Of a DNA stretch of 64,000 nt, positions 8,629 to 19,479 are shown in pieces. The notes beneath the pieces are model-generated. The model ran no database searches, was not told the DNA's origin, and saw nothing but the letters and a program-made list of their open reading frames with translations. Source of the stretch: Acidobacteriota bacterium. GTDB lineage: Bacteria > Acidobacteriota > Holophagae > Holophagales > Holophagaceae. Where the stretch lies: positions 233,418-297,417 of the forward strand of contig JACQZU010000019.1 of assembly GCA_016213735.1 (NCBI GenBank), in the 5' to 3' direction. Made by a program: the position numbers and the translations under genes. How positions within the stretch are numbered: the first letter of the stretch is position 1; the number at the start of each line of letters is the position of its first letter.

Positions 8629-10177
8629 AGGGGCCCCGGCGGCGCAGTCCCTCCCGCCGCAGGGCCTCCACCATGCGCTCGTGCATTTCCGCAGGTAGCT
8701 TCGGGTTCTCCAGTTCCTGCTTCAGCATGGCCCGGTAGCGGGGGAAGGCCAGGAGGGCCCTCGGAGGGACCCCGCTGGCGGGAAGGGTCTTCAGGCTCTC
8801 CTTCATGCCCTCGAAGTCGCCCAACTCATAGAAGGCCACCACCCTCAGGGCGTGGGCACGGGGGTTCCGCGGATCCTCCCGGAGGAATCGGTCGAGGAAG
8901 GCCAGGACGGCCCGGGGGTCCCGGTCCACCGCCTGACCCGCCTCGTCGAGGGTGGCGATGGGCGGTGGCTTGGGTGCAGCTTGTGCAGGCCGCGGGATCC
9001 CGGGGGCCGAAACAGCCTTCGAAGCCGCCGGGGGCGGCCTGTCGACGCTGGAGGTGGAGGCAACCTGGGGAGGGAGACGATCCTGCGGCCCGGGGGCGGG
9101 GTCCTGGGGCGCAGGTGGGGCCGGCGGGGGGGCGGGGACAGGAGAGGGCGCCGAAGCAGGCAAGGTCGCGGGGCCGGCCGCCCCGGGCCGGGGCCAGAAA
9201 AGGAGACCCCCTCCGACCAGGAGGAGCAGGCCCGCGGCGGCGGCGATCCAGGGTCCCCGGCGTGGAAGCGCCGCTCCTGTGGGGCTCGCTTCATTCTGAA
9301 CAAGGGTTCCCGCAGGCCGGGCCACGGCCACGGTGGCCTCGCCATCCAGGCCCCGCCAGGTGGGATCCATGGCGGCCCGGAGCGCCAGGGCCATCTCCCC
9401 GGCGCTCTGGAATCGGGCCTCGGGGTCTTTGGCCAGGGCCCGGCAGACGATGGCCCCCACGGAGGGGCTGACCCCCGTGAGCACGGCGGGGTCCAGGGGA
9501 GGGGGCTGCTCGTGCACGATGCGGTAGAGCACGGTGGCCGTGGTGTCTCCCAGAAAGGGGCGGACGCCGGTGAGGGCCTCGTAGAGGATGACCCCCACCG
9601 CGAACAGGTCCGACCGGGCGTCCGGGCGACCGGTCTGGATGTACTCCGGGGCCATGTAGCCGAAGGTGCCCAGCAGGGTGCCCGTGCCCGTGAAGTCCGA
9701 ACCCGAGATGCGGGCGATCCCGAAATCCATGACCTTGGCCAACGGCCGTCCGTTGGGACGCGCCACCCGGATGTTGCTGGGCTTGATGTCCCGGTGGAGG
9801 ACCCCGCGGCCATGGGCGAAGGCCAGGCCGTCCAGCACCTGGGCCAGGATGTCCAGCACCTCCCTGGGCGGGAGCAGCTTGCGGTTCAGCAGGCTGTGCA
9901 GGTCGTCCCCGGGCACGAATTCCATCACCAGGTAGAGCAGGCCCTGGTCCTCCCCGAATTCGTGGACCGTCACCAGGTTGGGATGGCTCAGGGTGCCCGC
10001 CGCCCGGGCCTCGCGGAGAAAGCGTCCCCGGGCCTCGTCGCCCTGGGCGTTGGCGGCCGAGATGGTCTTGATGGCCACCTCCCGGCCGATCTGGGGATCC
10101 CGCCCCAGGTGCACCTCGCCCATGGCTCCCTGCCCGAGGGGCCGGAGGATCTCGTACTTGCCGATGCGCTCGAGCAT
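8609..10177 (-). CDS. membrane-anchored serine/threonine protein kinase
   Basis: A 522-residue Hanks-type kinase. I start it at the ATG at 10177 (MLERIGKYEILRPLG), because the kinase fold begins there; the frame is open far upstream but that extension is low-complexity. The kinase domain is residues 8-270. It has the glycine loop GQGAMG (15-20), lysine K37, HRDIKPSN with catalytic D130, DFG at 151-153 and APE at ~176-178. One transmembrane helix at ~309-328 places the rest in the periplasm. That part is a Pro/Ala-rich stretch and then an alpha-helical region like tetratricopeptide repeats (AFYELGDFEGMKESLKTL). There are no PASTA repeats. The substrate is unknown. All catalytic residues are present. 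Confidence 0.92.
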   Translation of the reverse strand: MLERIGKYEILRPLGQGAMGEVHLGRDPQIGREVAIKTISAANAQGDEARGRFLREARAAGTLSHPNLVTVHEFGEDQGLLYLVMEFVPGDDLHSLLNRKLLPPREVLDILAQVLDGLAFAHGRGVLHRDIKPSNIRVARPNGRPLAKVMDFGIARISGSDFTGTGTLLGTFGYMAPEYIQTGRPDARSDLFAVGVILYEALTGVRPFLGDTTATVLYRIVHEQPPPLDPAVLTGVSPSVGAIVCRALAKDPEARFQSAGEMALALRAAMDPTWRGLDGEATVAVARPAGTLVQNEASPTGAALPRRGPWIAAAAGLLLLVGGGLLFWPRPGAAGPATLPASAPSPVPAPPPAPPAPQDPAPGPQDRLPPQVASTSSVDRPPPAASKAVSAPGIPRPAQAAPKPPPIATLDEAGQAVDRDPRAVLAFLDRFLREDPRNPRAHALRVVAFYELGDFEGMKESLKTLPASGVPPRALLAFPRYRAMLKQELENPKLPAEMHERMVEALRREGLRRRGPFKGSGS

Positions 10178-10491
10178 GGGGGGCCTGGATCCAGGATAGA
10201 CGCACCGGGCGGCGGGTTGGTTGAGGGGGGGAGCAGGAATCCGTGGCGATGGAGGGAGGATCGAGGGGCCTTTGGGTCGAAAAACGGCCTCGGCCGGGAG
10301 CACGGGGGACGAGCACGAAAAAGACCACGAAAAAGACCACGATGGAGCGGCCGTCCCGCATTCGTTTTTCGTTCTCGTTCTCGTACCACGAAGCCGTGGC
10401 CGTGGTCCGTTCTCGAAACACCACTGCGGCCGCGAGGGCAGTGGCCGGCCCCGTCCCCCCCGGGGTTTTCGAAGTCCGCCCCCTGCGGCCT
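10178..10491. other. gene-free spacer with short tandem repeats
   Basis: No gene is supported here. About 10311-10340 holds two tandem copies of CACGAAAAAGAC plus a partial third. About 10370-10386 carries repeats of CGTTCTCG-type, and the A-run and T-run blocks are partly complementary. Both neighbours read leftwards, so the kinase promoter may lie here too. Confidence 0.5.
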
Positions 10492-12504
<2,013 letters not shown>

Positions 12505-12572
12505 CTAGTTGGAAGCCTCGCCCGGAGCTTCCAGGCGGAGGGTCCAGGGGCGCGGTGGCCCCCCACGGAACC

Positions 12573-13658
12573 TCAACGCACCTTGGAGAGGTAGCGGATG
12601 TTGAGGATCACGCCCAGGGCCAGGAAGAAGGCCAGGGTGCTGCTGCCCCCGTAGGTGAAGAAGGGCAGGGGGATGCCGGTGGTGGGGACGGCGCCGCTGA
12701 CCATGCCCACGTTGATGAGGATGTGCAGCCCGAAGATCCCGGCTGCCCCGGCGCAGAAGTAGGCCCCCGCGGCGCTCTTGGCCTCCTTGGCGATGTCCAG
12801 GATGCGCTTGATGAAGACCCCGAAGAGGCCCAGCACCATGAGGACCCCCAGGTAGCCCCGCTCCTCCGCCCACACCGAGAAGACGAAGTCCGTGGTCTTG
12901 ACGGGGAGGAAGTTGAGCTGGGTCTGGGAGCCGCTCATGAAGCCCTGCCCCAGGAGCCCCCCCGACCCGATGGCGATGCGGCTCTGGTGCACCTGGTAGC
13001 CCTTGCCCTTCAGATCCCGGGAGGGATCGAGGAAGGTGAGGATGCGCTCCTTCTGGTAGGGGTGGAGCTTGTACTGCCAGGCCAGGCCGGAGAGGGCCAC
13101 GCAGCCCAGCAGGCCGAGGAGGACCCAGCGCCACTTGATGCCCTTCACCAGGGGAACGAAAAGGAAGAGGGGCGTGAAGGTGAGGGCCACGCCCAGGTCG
13201 GGCTGCCGGAGCACGAGGAGCATGGGGAAGCAGATGAGGCCCGCCACCCCCGCCAGCTCCCAGCCCGGGATCTGGTCCGGGGCCTTGGAGCCCAGGCGGT
13301 GGGCCACGAAGAGCAGGGTCATCCACTTCACGAACTCGCTGGGCTGCAGCGTCACGCCCCCCAGGGCCAGCCAGCTCTTCGACCCCGCGACGGTCTTCCC
13401 GGCCACGAGGACGACCCCAAGGCTCAGGACGCCAACGACGTAGATGGGCAGGCTGTTCCGGAAGAGGCGGCGATGGTCCATCCCCGCCAGGTAGCCTGCG
13501 GCGGCGATGCCCAGGACATTCCACAGGCTCTGCTTGATCCAGAGGTGGGCCTGGGGGGTCCCCACGCCGGCGCTGTACACCGTGAGGGTTCCCATGACCG
13601 CCAGGAGGAGTACGGGCAGGGCGAGCTCCAGCTCCAGGGCCCGGAGGGAGGTCTTCAT
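12573..13658 (-). CDS. rodA: RodA, SEDS peptidoglycan glycosyltransferase
   Basis: A 361-residue polytopic membrane protein of the RodA/FtsW/SpoVE (SEDS) family. It polymerises lipid II into glycan strands during side-wall growth, paired with the class B PBP encoded just upstream. About ten hydrophobic helices are visible. Family landmarks are WLALGGVTLQPSEFVK, the loop with QPDLGVALTF, GFMSGSQTQLNFLPVKTTDFVFSVWAEERG and the C-terminal GIPLPFFTYGGSS. The gene starts 7 bp after the mrdA stop, so they are cotranscribed. Confidence 0.95.
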   Translation of the reverse strand: MKTSLRALELELALPVLLLAVMGTLTVYSAGVGTPQAHLWIKQSLWNVLGIAAAGYLAGMDHRRLFRNSLPIYVVGVLSLGVVLVAGKTVAGSKSWLALGGVTLQPSEFVKWMTLLFVAHRLGSKAPDQIPGWELAGVAGLICFPMLLVLRQPDLGVALTFTPLFLFVPLVKGIKWRWVLLGLLGCVALSGLAWQYKLHPYQKERILTFLDPSRDLKGKGYQVHQSRIAIGSGGLLGQGFMSGSQTQLNFLPVKTTDFVFSVWAEERGYLGVLMVLGLFGVFIKRILDIAKEAKSAAGAYFCAGAAGIFGLHILINVGMVSGAVPTTGIPLPFFTYGGSSTLAFFLALGVILNIRYLSKVR

Positions 13659-13665
13659 GGGCGGC

Positions 13666-15558
13666 TCACGGACCCTCGCCCGGCCTCAGGCCCGCCTGCC
13701 GGGGCCCGGTCTCGAAGGCGTCGGGGATCCGGCCCCCCGGGGGCGGAAGGGGCTTGCGGGGCCGCTCCAGGAACCAGTACTGGCAGATGCGCCGAGCCAG
13801 GGGGGCGGCCGTGTCCGCGCCGAAGCCGGCATTCTCGGCCACCACCGCGAAGGCGATCTGGGGATTCTCCCGGGGCGCGTAGCCGGCGAAGAGGCTATGG
13901 TCCTTGAGGTGCTTGGCCTGCTTCGCGTAGTGGGCCTTGTCCTTGAACTCCGCCACCTGGGCCGTGCCGGTCTTGCCGCAGATTTCGATGCCCGGCAGCG
14001 CCGCCTTCCGGGCGGTGCCGTAGCGCAGCACGCCGGCCAGGCCCTCGTCCAGCGCGGTCCAGATCCTGGGATCCATGCCCAGGTCCCGGGGCGCGGGCGG
14101 GGGGACCAGGTCCGGGAGGCGGGTCCGGTCGTTCCGGAAGGCGTAGAGAAGGTGGGGGGTCAGCAGCTTTCCCCCGGTGGCGATGGCGGCGTAGAAGCGA
14201 GCGAGGGAGATCGGCGTCAGGCCGTTCTGTCCCTGCCCGATGGCCACGCTGATCGTTTCCCCGGCGTACCACTTGCGGTCGATGGCCCGCTTGGCCGTCC
14301 GGGCCTTCCAGTCCCGGCTGGGCACGCGGCTGGGAATCTCATGGGGCAGGTCCACTCCCGTCAGCTCGGTCACCCCGTACCGGACGGCGGTGGCGTGGAT
14401 GTCGTCCACATCCAGCCGCATCCCCAGCTCGTAAAAATAGATGTCGCAGGAATGGGCGATGGCCTGGACCAGGTCCACGGTGCCGTGGACCCCGTCGCAG
14501 CGGAATTCACGGTCGTAGTAGGTCTTCCGGCCCCGGCAGGTGAAGGTGGACTCCGGCGTGATGATCCCCTTCTCCAGGGCGCAGAGGGCCACGAGGAGCT
14601 TGAAGGTGGAGCCGGGGGGGTAGCGGCCTCGGATCGCACGGTTCAGCAGGGGTTTGCTGGGATTCCGGAAGAGGGCGTCGGCCTGCTGCCGGTCCATGTG
14701 GCCCAGGAAGATGTTGGGGTCGAAGGAGGGACTGGAATGCAGGGCCAGGATGCCCCCGTCCCGTAGGTCCAGCACCACCGCGGCGCCCTGTTCCCCCGCG
14801 AAGGCGTCGGCGAGGGTTTTCTGAAGGCCGGCGTCCAGGGTCAGGAAGAGGCTTCGGCCGGGGTTGGGCTCCTTGCCGTCATAGAGCCTGACCTCCCGTC
14901 CCAGGTGGTCCACCAGGATCCTGCGCTGCCCGTCGTTGCCCTTCAGATGTTCGTTGCGGGCAGCTTCGAATCCGGTGCGGCCCACGATTTCGCCGAACTG
15001 GTAGCGCCCCGGCTCCTTCAGCATGGCGTCGGTGGTCACCTCCCCCACGTAGCCCAGCACGTGGCCGGCCAGCTCGTCCCCCAGGTAGACCCGGCTGGGA
15101 GCGACGACAATGCTCAGGAAGGGGAAGCGGGCACGCAGGCGCTCGGCCATGGCGAGCCCCGCCTCGTCCAGATTGTCCGCCAGGAGCAGGGCCCGGTTCC
15201 CCCCGGAATTCCGGATGGCCTGGACCCTCCGTTTCAGGGCCTCCGGATCGGTGTTCAGCCCGCGGGCCAGTGCCTCGACCGGTTCGGGTCGGAGGGGCAG
15301 GTCCTCCCGCTGGATCACCAGGTGCAACGCGCGCTTGTTGTCCACCAGGCGGTAGCCGTTCCGGTCAAAGATGATGCCCCGCTGGGCCGGTGAGGTCCGG
15401 ACCTTCACCGACTGCTGGAGGGCCAGCCGCTGGAGTTCGTTCCTGCGGACCAGCTGGAGCCATCCATAGACCGCCGCCAGGAAGAGGAAGAAGCCCCAGG
15501 CGAAGGTCTGAAGGGTGCCCACCCGTTCCTGCAGGATCCGCCTTTGCCGAGGTTCCAC
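13666..15558 (-). CDS. mrdA: penicillin-binding protein 2 (elongasome transpeptidase)
   Basis: A 630-residue class B penicillin-binding protein that cross-links peptidoglycan in the Rod complex. There is a short cytosolic tail and one transmembrane helix (about residues 20-36). The pedestal region follows (RGIIFDRNGYRLV, VLGYVGEV), then the transpeptidase domain with active-site serine S317 in PPGSTFK, an SxN-type motif in SCD and KTGTAQ. The start is a GTG at 15558, supported by GGAGGT five bases upstream and by its position one base after the mreD stop. Confidence 0.95.
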   Translation of the reverse strand: MEPRQRRILQERVGTLQTFAWGFFLFLAAVYGWLQLVRRNELQRLALQQSVKVRTSPAQRGIIFDRNGYRLVDNKRALHLVIQREDLPLRPEPVEALARGLNTDPEALKRRVQAIRNSGGNRALLLADNLDEAGLAMAERLRARFPFLSIVVAPSRVYLGDELAGHVLGYVGEVTTDAMLKEPGRYQFGEIVGRTGFEAARNEHLKGNDGQRRILVDHLGREVRLYDGKEPNPGRSLFLTLDAGLQKTLADAFAGEQGAAVVLDLRDGGILALHSSPSFDPNIFLGHMDRQQADALFRNPSKPLLNRAIRGRYPPGSTFKLLVALCALEKGIITPESTFTCRGRKTYYDREFRCDGVHGTVDLVQAIAHSCDIYFYELGMRLDVDDIHATAVRYGVTELTGVDLPHEIPSRVPSRDWKARTAKRAIDRKWYAGETISVAIGQGQNGLTPISLARFYAAIATGGKLLTPHLLYAFRNDRTRLPDLVPPPAPRDLGMDPRIWTALDEGLAGVLRYGTARKAALPGIEICGKTGTAQVAEFKDKAHYAKQAKHLKDHSLFAGYAPRENPQIAFAVVAENAGFGADTAAPLARRICQYWFLERPRKPLPPPGGRIPDAFETGPRQAGLRPGEGP

Positions 15559-15559
15559 G

Positions 15560-16036
15560 TCACCTCCAGGAGGGGCGCTTCTGGAAATGATGGATCAGGG
15601 TGCCCCAGAGCGGAACGCTGGCCAGGGCCCAGGCCCAGCCGGTGCCCCAGGGATGGGGGCCGCAGGCCAGGCGCACGGCCCCGTGCACGGCCAGGGCGTG
15701 GAGGGCGGTGAGGGCCGCGAGCTGGGCCCAGCGGATCCACAGGCGGTCCGGGGGCCAGCGCCTGGCGAGGGTGGCCGCGAGCACCACCAGGGTGATGTCC
15801 GCCCAGGGGGTGCCCCCCACCACCGGGTAGAGACGGAGGGTCCCCTCCAGGATCCAGCCCCCTGCCGCCGCCCAGAGGGCTGCCAGCAGGAGGTTGGAGG
15901 CCTGCGGCGCCAGCCCCAACACCAGGAAGGCATGGAAGACCCCCTGGAGCGAGGGCCAGGGCGCGGTGAAAAAGATGCCGCCGAGCAGCAGGGTCGCCGC
16001 CAGGGAGTGCCGGATGAGGGGGGGAGCGTACCTCAT
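15560..16036 (-). CDS. mreD: MreD-like rod-shape membrane protein
   Basis: A 158-residue very hydrophobic protein with about four to five predicted membrane helices. Its sequence is poorly conserved, as usual for MreD. The assignment rests on size, hydrophobicity and position between mreC and the PBP2 gene. Its ATG overlaps the mreC stop (ATGA), and its own stop is one base before the mrdA start, so translation is coupled throughout. It is expected to sit in the inner membrane beside MreC, RodA and PBP2. Confidence 0.85.
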   Translation of the reverse strand: MRYAPPLIRHSLAATLLLGGIFFTAPWPSLQGVFHAFLVLGLAPQASNLLLAALWAAAGGWILEGTLRLYPVVGGTPWADITLVVLAATLARRWPPDRLWIRWAQLAALTALHALAVHGAVRLACGPHPWGTGWAWALASVPLWGTLIHHFQKRPSWR

Positions 16037-16914
16037 CGTTTCCCACTGCGGGCTGGATCAGGTTTGGCGGAACCCTGGCCCGGGGGCTCGATTTCGAGGG
16101 GGGGTTCCGCGGGGAGGACGAAAACCAGGTGGAGCCGGTCCAGGGGGGCGGCCAGGCCCACCTCCACCCCCAGCTCCGAGCCCCGGGTCCACACCTGGAC
16201 CACGTGGCCGACCAGCAGGCCCCTGGGGAAGACCCGGTCCAATCCCGAGGTGAAGACCGCCTCCCCCACCTGGACGACCTCCTGGGAGCTGATGTAGCGG
16301 ATCTCCGCCCTCCCCGGGCCGGTGCCCTGCAGCACCCCCGTGGCCCGGCTGCGGGCGAGCATGACCCCGGTGGAGGCGTTGTAGGCGTCCAGGGGCAGGA
16401 CGCTGGCCTGCTGCGGGGAGGCGGACCAGATCCGGCCGACCACCCCTTCCGCCGCGATCACGCCCTGATCCGGGAGGAGGCTGGGACCCAGGGCCGGCTC
16501 GATCACCATGCCGCTGAAGGGCGCCTTCCGGTTGTTCACCACGATCCGGGCCGCCCTGAGGTCCAGCCCCACCATGGGCTTCAGGCCCAGCAACCGGGTG
16601 GCCTCCCGGGCCTCGCTGCGCTCCGGGGCCTCCCGGGCCTGCTGAACCCGCAGGGCCTCCAGCTCCCACCGGAGGCGTTCGATTTCGGACTGGGCCTGGG
16701 CAAGGTCGGAGATCCGGCGGGCGCGGGCGACCTTCCACCCCTCCCAGCGCATGGAGACCCACTGGGAAGGCCCGGTGAAGAGGTCCAGGGACCGCCGCAG
16801 GGCCGTTCCCGTCCCCCGGCCCAGGACCACCCAGACGCCATGGCCCAGCCAAAGCGCCAACACGGTCCAGCGCATCAGGTCCCGGGCGCTCCACCCCCAC
16901 CCTGCGGCCTTCAT
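16033..16914 (-). CDS. mreC: MreC rod-shape-determining protein
   Basis: A 293-residue periplasmic scaffold of the elongasome. There is an N-terminal membrane helix (about residues 15-32), a coiled coil at ~60-95 (ISDLAQAQSEIERLRWELEA), and then the two beta domains of MreC with family-typical segments: VVNNRKAPFSGMVI, GVIAAEGVVGRIW, VLPLDAYNASTGVM, VGEAVFTSGLDRVFPRGLLVG. GGAGGG precedes the ATG at a good distance. It starts 37 bp after the mreB stop. Confidence 0.95.
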   Translation of the reverse strand: MKAAGWGWSARDLMRWTVLALWLGHGVWVVLGRGTGTALRRSLDLFTGPSQWVSMRWEGWKVARARRISDLAQAQSEIERLRWELEALRVQQAREAPERSEAREATRLLGLKPMVGLDLRAARIVVNNRKAPFSGMVIEPALGPSLLPDQGVIAAEGVVGRIWSASPQQASVLPLDAYNASTGVMLARSRATGVLQGTGPGRAEIRYISSQEVVQVGEAVFTSGLDRVFPRGLLVGHVVQVWTRGSELGVEVGLAAPLDRLHLVFVLPAEPPLEIEPPGQGSAKPDPARSGKR

Positions 16915-16951
16915 GCTTCAGCCCTCCGGGGGAACATGGCGGCCCCAGGCC

Positions 16952-17995
16952 TCAGTCGAGGATCTGGATCCGCCGGAGGAAGGGAATGTCGTCCAGGAGC
17001 CGGGCGGTGCCCCGAACCACGGCGGTCTGGGGATTCTCCGCGCGGTAGGCGGGGAGGTGGGTCTCCTTCCGCAGGCGCTCGTCGAGGCCCTGGATGAGGG
17101 AGCCGCCGCCGGTGAGGCAGATGCCCCGCTCGATCAGATCGGCGGCCAGCTGGGGGGGAGTCTCGTTGAGGGCCTTCCGGACCAGGTCGATCACGGCGTT
17201 GATGGGCTCGGCCAGGGCTTCCCGGATCTCGGCGTCGTTGAGGGTGAGGGTCTTGGGCAGCCCCTCGAACTGGTCCCGGCCGCTGACCTCCATCGTGCGG
17301 GGCTGCTCCGCGGGCCAGGCGGAGCCCAAGGTCCACTTCACCTCCTCGGCGGCGCTCTCGGAGATGAGCACGTTGTACTTCTCGCGGATGTACTTGATGA
17401 TCGCCTCGTCCATCTCGTCCCCGGCGATGGTGATGGAGTCCGAGAAGACCTTGCCGTTGTAGGAGATGACGGCCACATCGGTGGTGCCTCCGCCGATGTC
17501 CACGATCATGCAGCCGCGCTTCTCGTTGATGGCCAGGCCGGCGCCGATGGCGGCCACCATGGTCTGGTCCACCAGGAAGACCTCCCCGGCCTTGGCGTCG
17601 TAGCAGACCTGCTTCACCGCGCGCCGCGCCACCTGGTGGGCCCGGGGGGGGACGCTCACGACGATCCGGGTCCGTGCGATGCCACGGTTGGGCCGGGCCT
17701 TCAGGATGAACATGGCCAGCATCTTCTCCGCGGCATCCACCTCGTAGATCATCCCGTCCTTCATGGGGCGCACCGTGCGGACGCCCTGGGGGGTGCGGCC
17801 CAGGAGCTGCTTGGCCTCGTCCCCCACCGCCTCCACGTCCCCGGTCTGGGTGTTGATGGCCACGATGGAGGGCTCATAGACCACGATCCGGCCGGCCTGC
17901 TTGGTGTGGATCAGGACCGAGGCGGTGCCCAGGTCGATGGCCAGGTCGGTGGCGAACAGGTTGGACCAGAATTCTCGCGAAAAAACAGACGGCAC
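16952..17995 (-). CDS. mreB: MreB, actin-like cell-shape protein
   Basis: A 347-residue actin homologue that forms membrane-bound filaments directing side-wall synthesis. Actin-fold ATP motifs are present: phosphate-1 DLAIDLGTAS near the N-terminus, GGGTTDVAVI (phosphate 2) and LTGGGSLIQGLDERL (adenosine). I chose a GTG start at 17995 (VPSVFSREFW), preceded by GGGAG, because it gives the family's usual N-terminus and length. An upstream ATG at 18145 would add 50 atypical Pro/Gly-rich residues. It is the first gene of mreB-mreC-mreD-mrdA-rodA. Confidence 0.95.
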   Translation of the reverse strand: MPSVFSREFWSNLFATDLAIDLGTASVLIHTKQAGRIVVYEPSIVAINTQTGDVEAVGDEAKQLLGRTPQGVRTVRPMKDGMIYEVDAAEKMLAMFILKARPNRGIARTRIVVSVPPRAHQVARRAVKQVCYDAKAGEVFLVDQTMVAAIGAGLAINEKRGCMIVDIGGGTTDVAVISYNGKVFSDSITIAGDEMDEAIIKYIREKYNVLISESAAEEVKWTLGSAWPAEQPRTMEVSGRDQFEGLPKTLTLNDAEIREALAEPINAVIDLVRKALNETPPQLAADLIERGICLTGGGSLIQGLDERLRKETHLPAYRAENPQTAVVRGTARLLDDIPFLRRIQILD

Positions 17996-18015
17996 CCTCG
18001 GCTCCCGGGAACCCC

Positions 18016-18354
18016 CTAGGATGCCACAGGCGACCCCGGAGCCCCAGCCTCGGGCCCGGCGGGGAAGGCTGCCGTCCGGAGCTCCTGGACCAGGAGGGCG
18101 GGATCGAACCGCGAGGGCAGTTCGCGGTGGTAGCCCCGGACCCAAGCCTTGCCGTTCACCAGGAGGAAGGGGATCGCGCGCTTCCCCGTCTCGCGCTCCA
18201 GGCGCTCCGCCGCCTCCGGGTCAGCCTCGATGTCCACCTTCTGGTGAGGGACCCCCTGGTCCAGGAGCCAGCGGTCGAGGCGCCGGCAATCGGGGCACCA
18301 TGGGGCCGAGAAGACCTGAAGCTCCAACCCCTGGAGATCCACCGCCCCGGCCAT
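18016..18354 (-). CDS. glutaredoxin-like thiol protein
   Basis: A 112-residue thioredoxin-fold protein. A strand (LELQVFSAPW) is followed by the redox motif CPDC, and RAIPFLLVNG supplies the cis-proline of the fold. This fits glutaredoxin-like or NrdH-type reductases acting on disulfides in the cytosol. The start at ATG 18354 has GGGGAG upstream; the open frame extends further but without a sensible start. It ends 20 bp before mreB and may share its transcript, although a role in cell shape is not implied. It is divergent from the lipoprotein gene at 18401. Confidence 0.85.
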   Translation of the reverse strand: MAGAVDLQGLELQVFSAPWCPDCRRLDRWLLDQGVPHQKVDIEADPEAAERLERETGKRAIPFLLVNGKAWVRGYHRELPSRFDPALLVQELRTAAFPAGPEAGAPGSPVAS

Positions 18355-18400
18355 GTCACACTCCCCTGTGGGCCCTCGCGGCCGCTCGACGGAGTGTGGC

Positions 18401-18943
18401 ATGAAGAAGCCGTTCCTGATCCTCCTTGTGCTGGGCCTGGCCGCCTGCAACAGGCCGTCCCAGGACCATTCGCCCGTCCTCGCCAACATCGGCGGGGAGA
18501 AGTTCACCCAACACGATCTGGAGGTCCGCCTGAAGGCCCTGGTTCCGGACCCGCAGATGCTCGGGCAGTACCTGACCGGAGCAAAGTTCCAGCGTGAACG
18601 GGCGGATTTCGTGAGGCAGGTCGCCTACGAGCGCGCGATTCTCGCTTTCGGACGCAAGCAGGGACTGGATTCGGATCCCGCCGTCCAGGCCCATGTGGAC
18701 CGTGCGGTGGCCCAGGCCTATTTCCAGGCCCTGGTCCAGCGGCGCCAGAAGGCCGGCGGACCCGGGGACGCCGAACTTCGGGCCATGTACGAGGACATCA
18801 AGGGGAAGAACCCTGGCCTGCCCGGGTTCGAGGAGGTCAAGGCGCAGCTGTCCCAGAACTACGGGCAGTGGCAGTTCGACCAGGAGCTGAAAAAGGCGAT
18901 CCCCATGACCTTTTCCGACGCCGTGGGCGAGCCGGGGTCCTGA
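18401..18943 (+). CDS. SurA-like chaperone lipoprotein
   Basis: A 180-residue lipoprotein. Residues 1-16 are a signal peptide with cysteine 17 in a lipobox (GLAAC). The mature part begins VLANIGGEKFTQHDLEVRL, the characteristic opening of SurA/PpiD N-terminal chaperone domains, and continues helical through AYERAILAFGRKQGLDSD and a C-terminal FEEVKAQLSQNYGQWQFDQEL. There is no parvulin isomerase domain, so it would be chaperone-only, or a shortened family member. The start ATG has GGAG six bases upstream. Confidence 0.83.
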   Translation: MKKPFLILLVLGLAACNRPSQDHSPVLANIGGEKFTQHDLEVRLKALVPDPQMLGQYLTGAKFQRERADFVRQVAYERAILAFGRKQGLDSDPAVQAHVDRAVAQAYFQALVQRRQKAGGPGDAELRAMYEDIKGKNPGLPGFEEVKAQLSQNYGQWQFDQELKKAIPMTFSDAVGEPGS

Positions 18944-19102
18944 GGCCCCTTCCGCCCTCCGAAAATGAAAAGGTTTTAATTCTATTTTTTACAATTAATC
19001 ACATGGTCATGGATTCTTCGCCCGATCGCGGTGACCTGGAAGCGTCGAGCAGGTGACCCGGGAAACCCTTGGATGGAGGGGGCGAGGTCCCCAGCCGGCA
19101 GA

Positions 19103-19126
19103 GGGACGGCCCGAACGGACCGTCCC
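19103..19126 (-). terminator. hairpin between convergent genes
   Basis: A GC-rich stem (GGGACGG with CCGTCCC, extended by inner pairs) lies in the gap after the convergent genes and is suited to end the minus-strand transcript. There is no clear T run. Around it, 18944-19139 has an AT-rich patch at ~18960-19010 and no gene. Confidence 0.4.
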
Positions 19127-19139
19127 TCCCGGGAAGCCA

Positions 19140-19355
19140 TCAGGAGCCCTTCCCGCTCCCGGAGGGCCTTAGGTCGTCGACATGCAAAACATAGGCGGAA
19201 GAGCGGCCTTCGGAACCAAGGGGCTCCTGGGAGAATCCGCGGGTCTGGATCAACTCCAGGAACCCTGGGGCCGTAGCGGCCGGCTCAGTGGCTTTGGCCA
19301 TCGGTTGGAATAGGACCCCCAGCACCAGGGTGAACAGGGATGGATATGACTTCAT
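19140..19355 (-). CDS. small exported protein, tentative
   Basis: A possible 71-residue protein starting at ATG 19355. It has a convincing signal-peptide-like N-terminus (MKSYPSLFTLVLGVLF, cleavage near AKA-TEP) and then a short mature part (PGFLELIQTRGFSQEPLG...YVLHVDDLRPSG). It follows the MBL-fold gene on the same strand. No family is recognised. It may be the start of a decayed longer gene, since the mature part ends abruptly. Confidence 0.4.
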   Translation of the reverse strand: MKSYPSLFTLVLGVLFQPMAKATEPAATAPGFLELIQTRGFSQEPLGSEGRSSAYVLHVDDLRPSGSGKGS

Positions 19356-19479
19356 TCCTCGCTTCGGCCCGGCGTGCGTGGGATCGACCGCGGGCCCGAT
19401 CACGGCGCCTACATTCACGAAGGTCCCCGGGAAGGTGTCACCCAGGAACTGTGTATGCCTCAGGGTCTTCACTCCGGAC

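Noticed and set aside
16952..18145. MreB starting at ATG 18145
   Set aside because: It would add 50 atypical residues; the GTG at 17995 gives the standard N-terminus, length and ribosome site.
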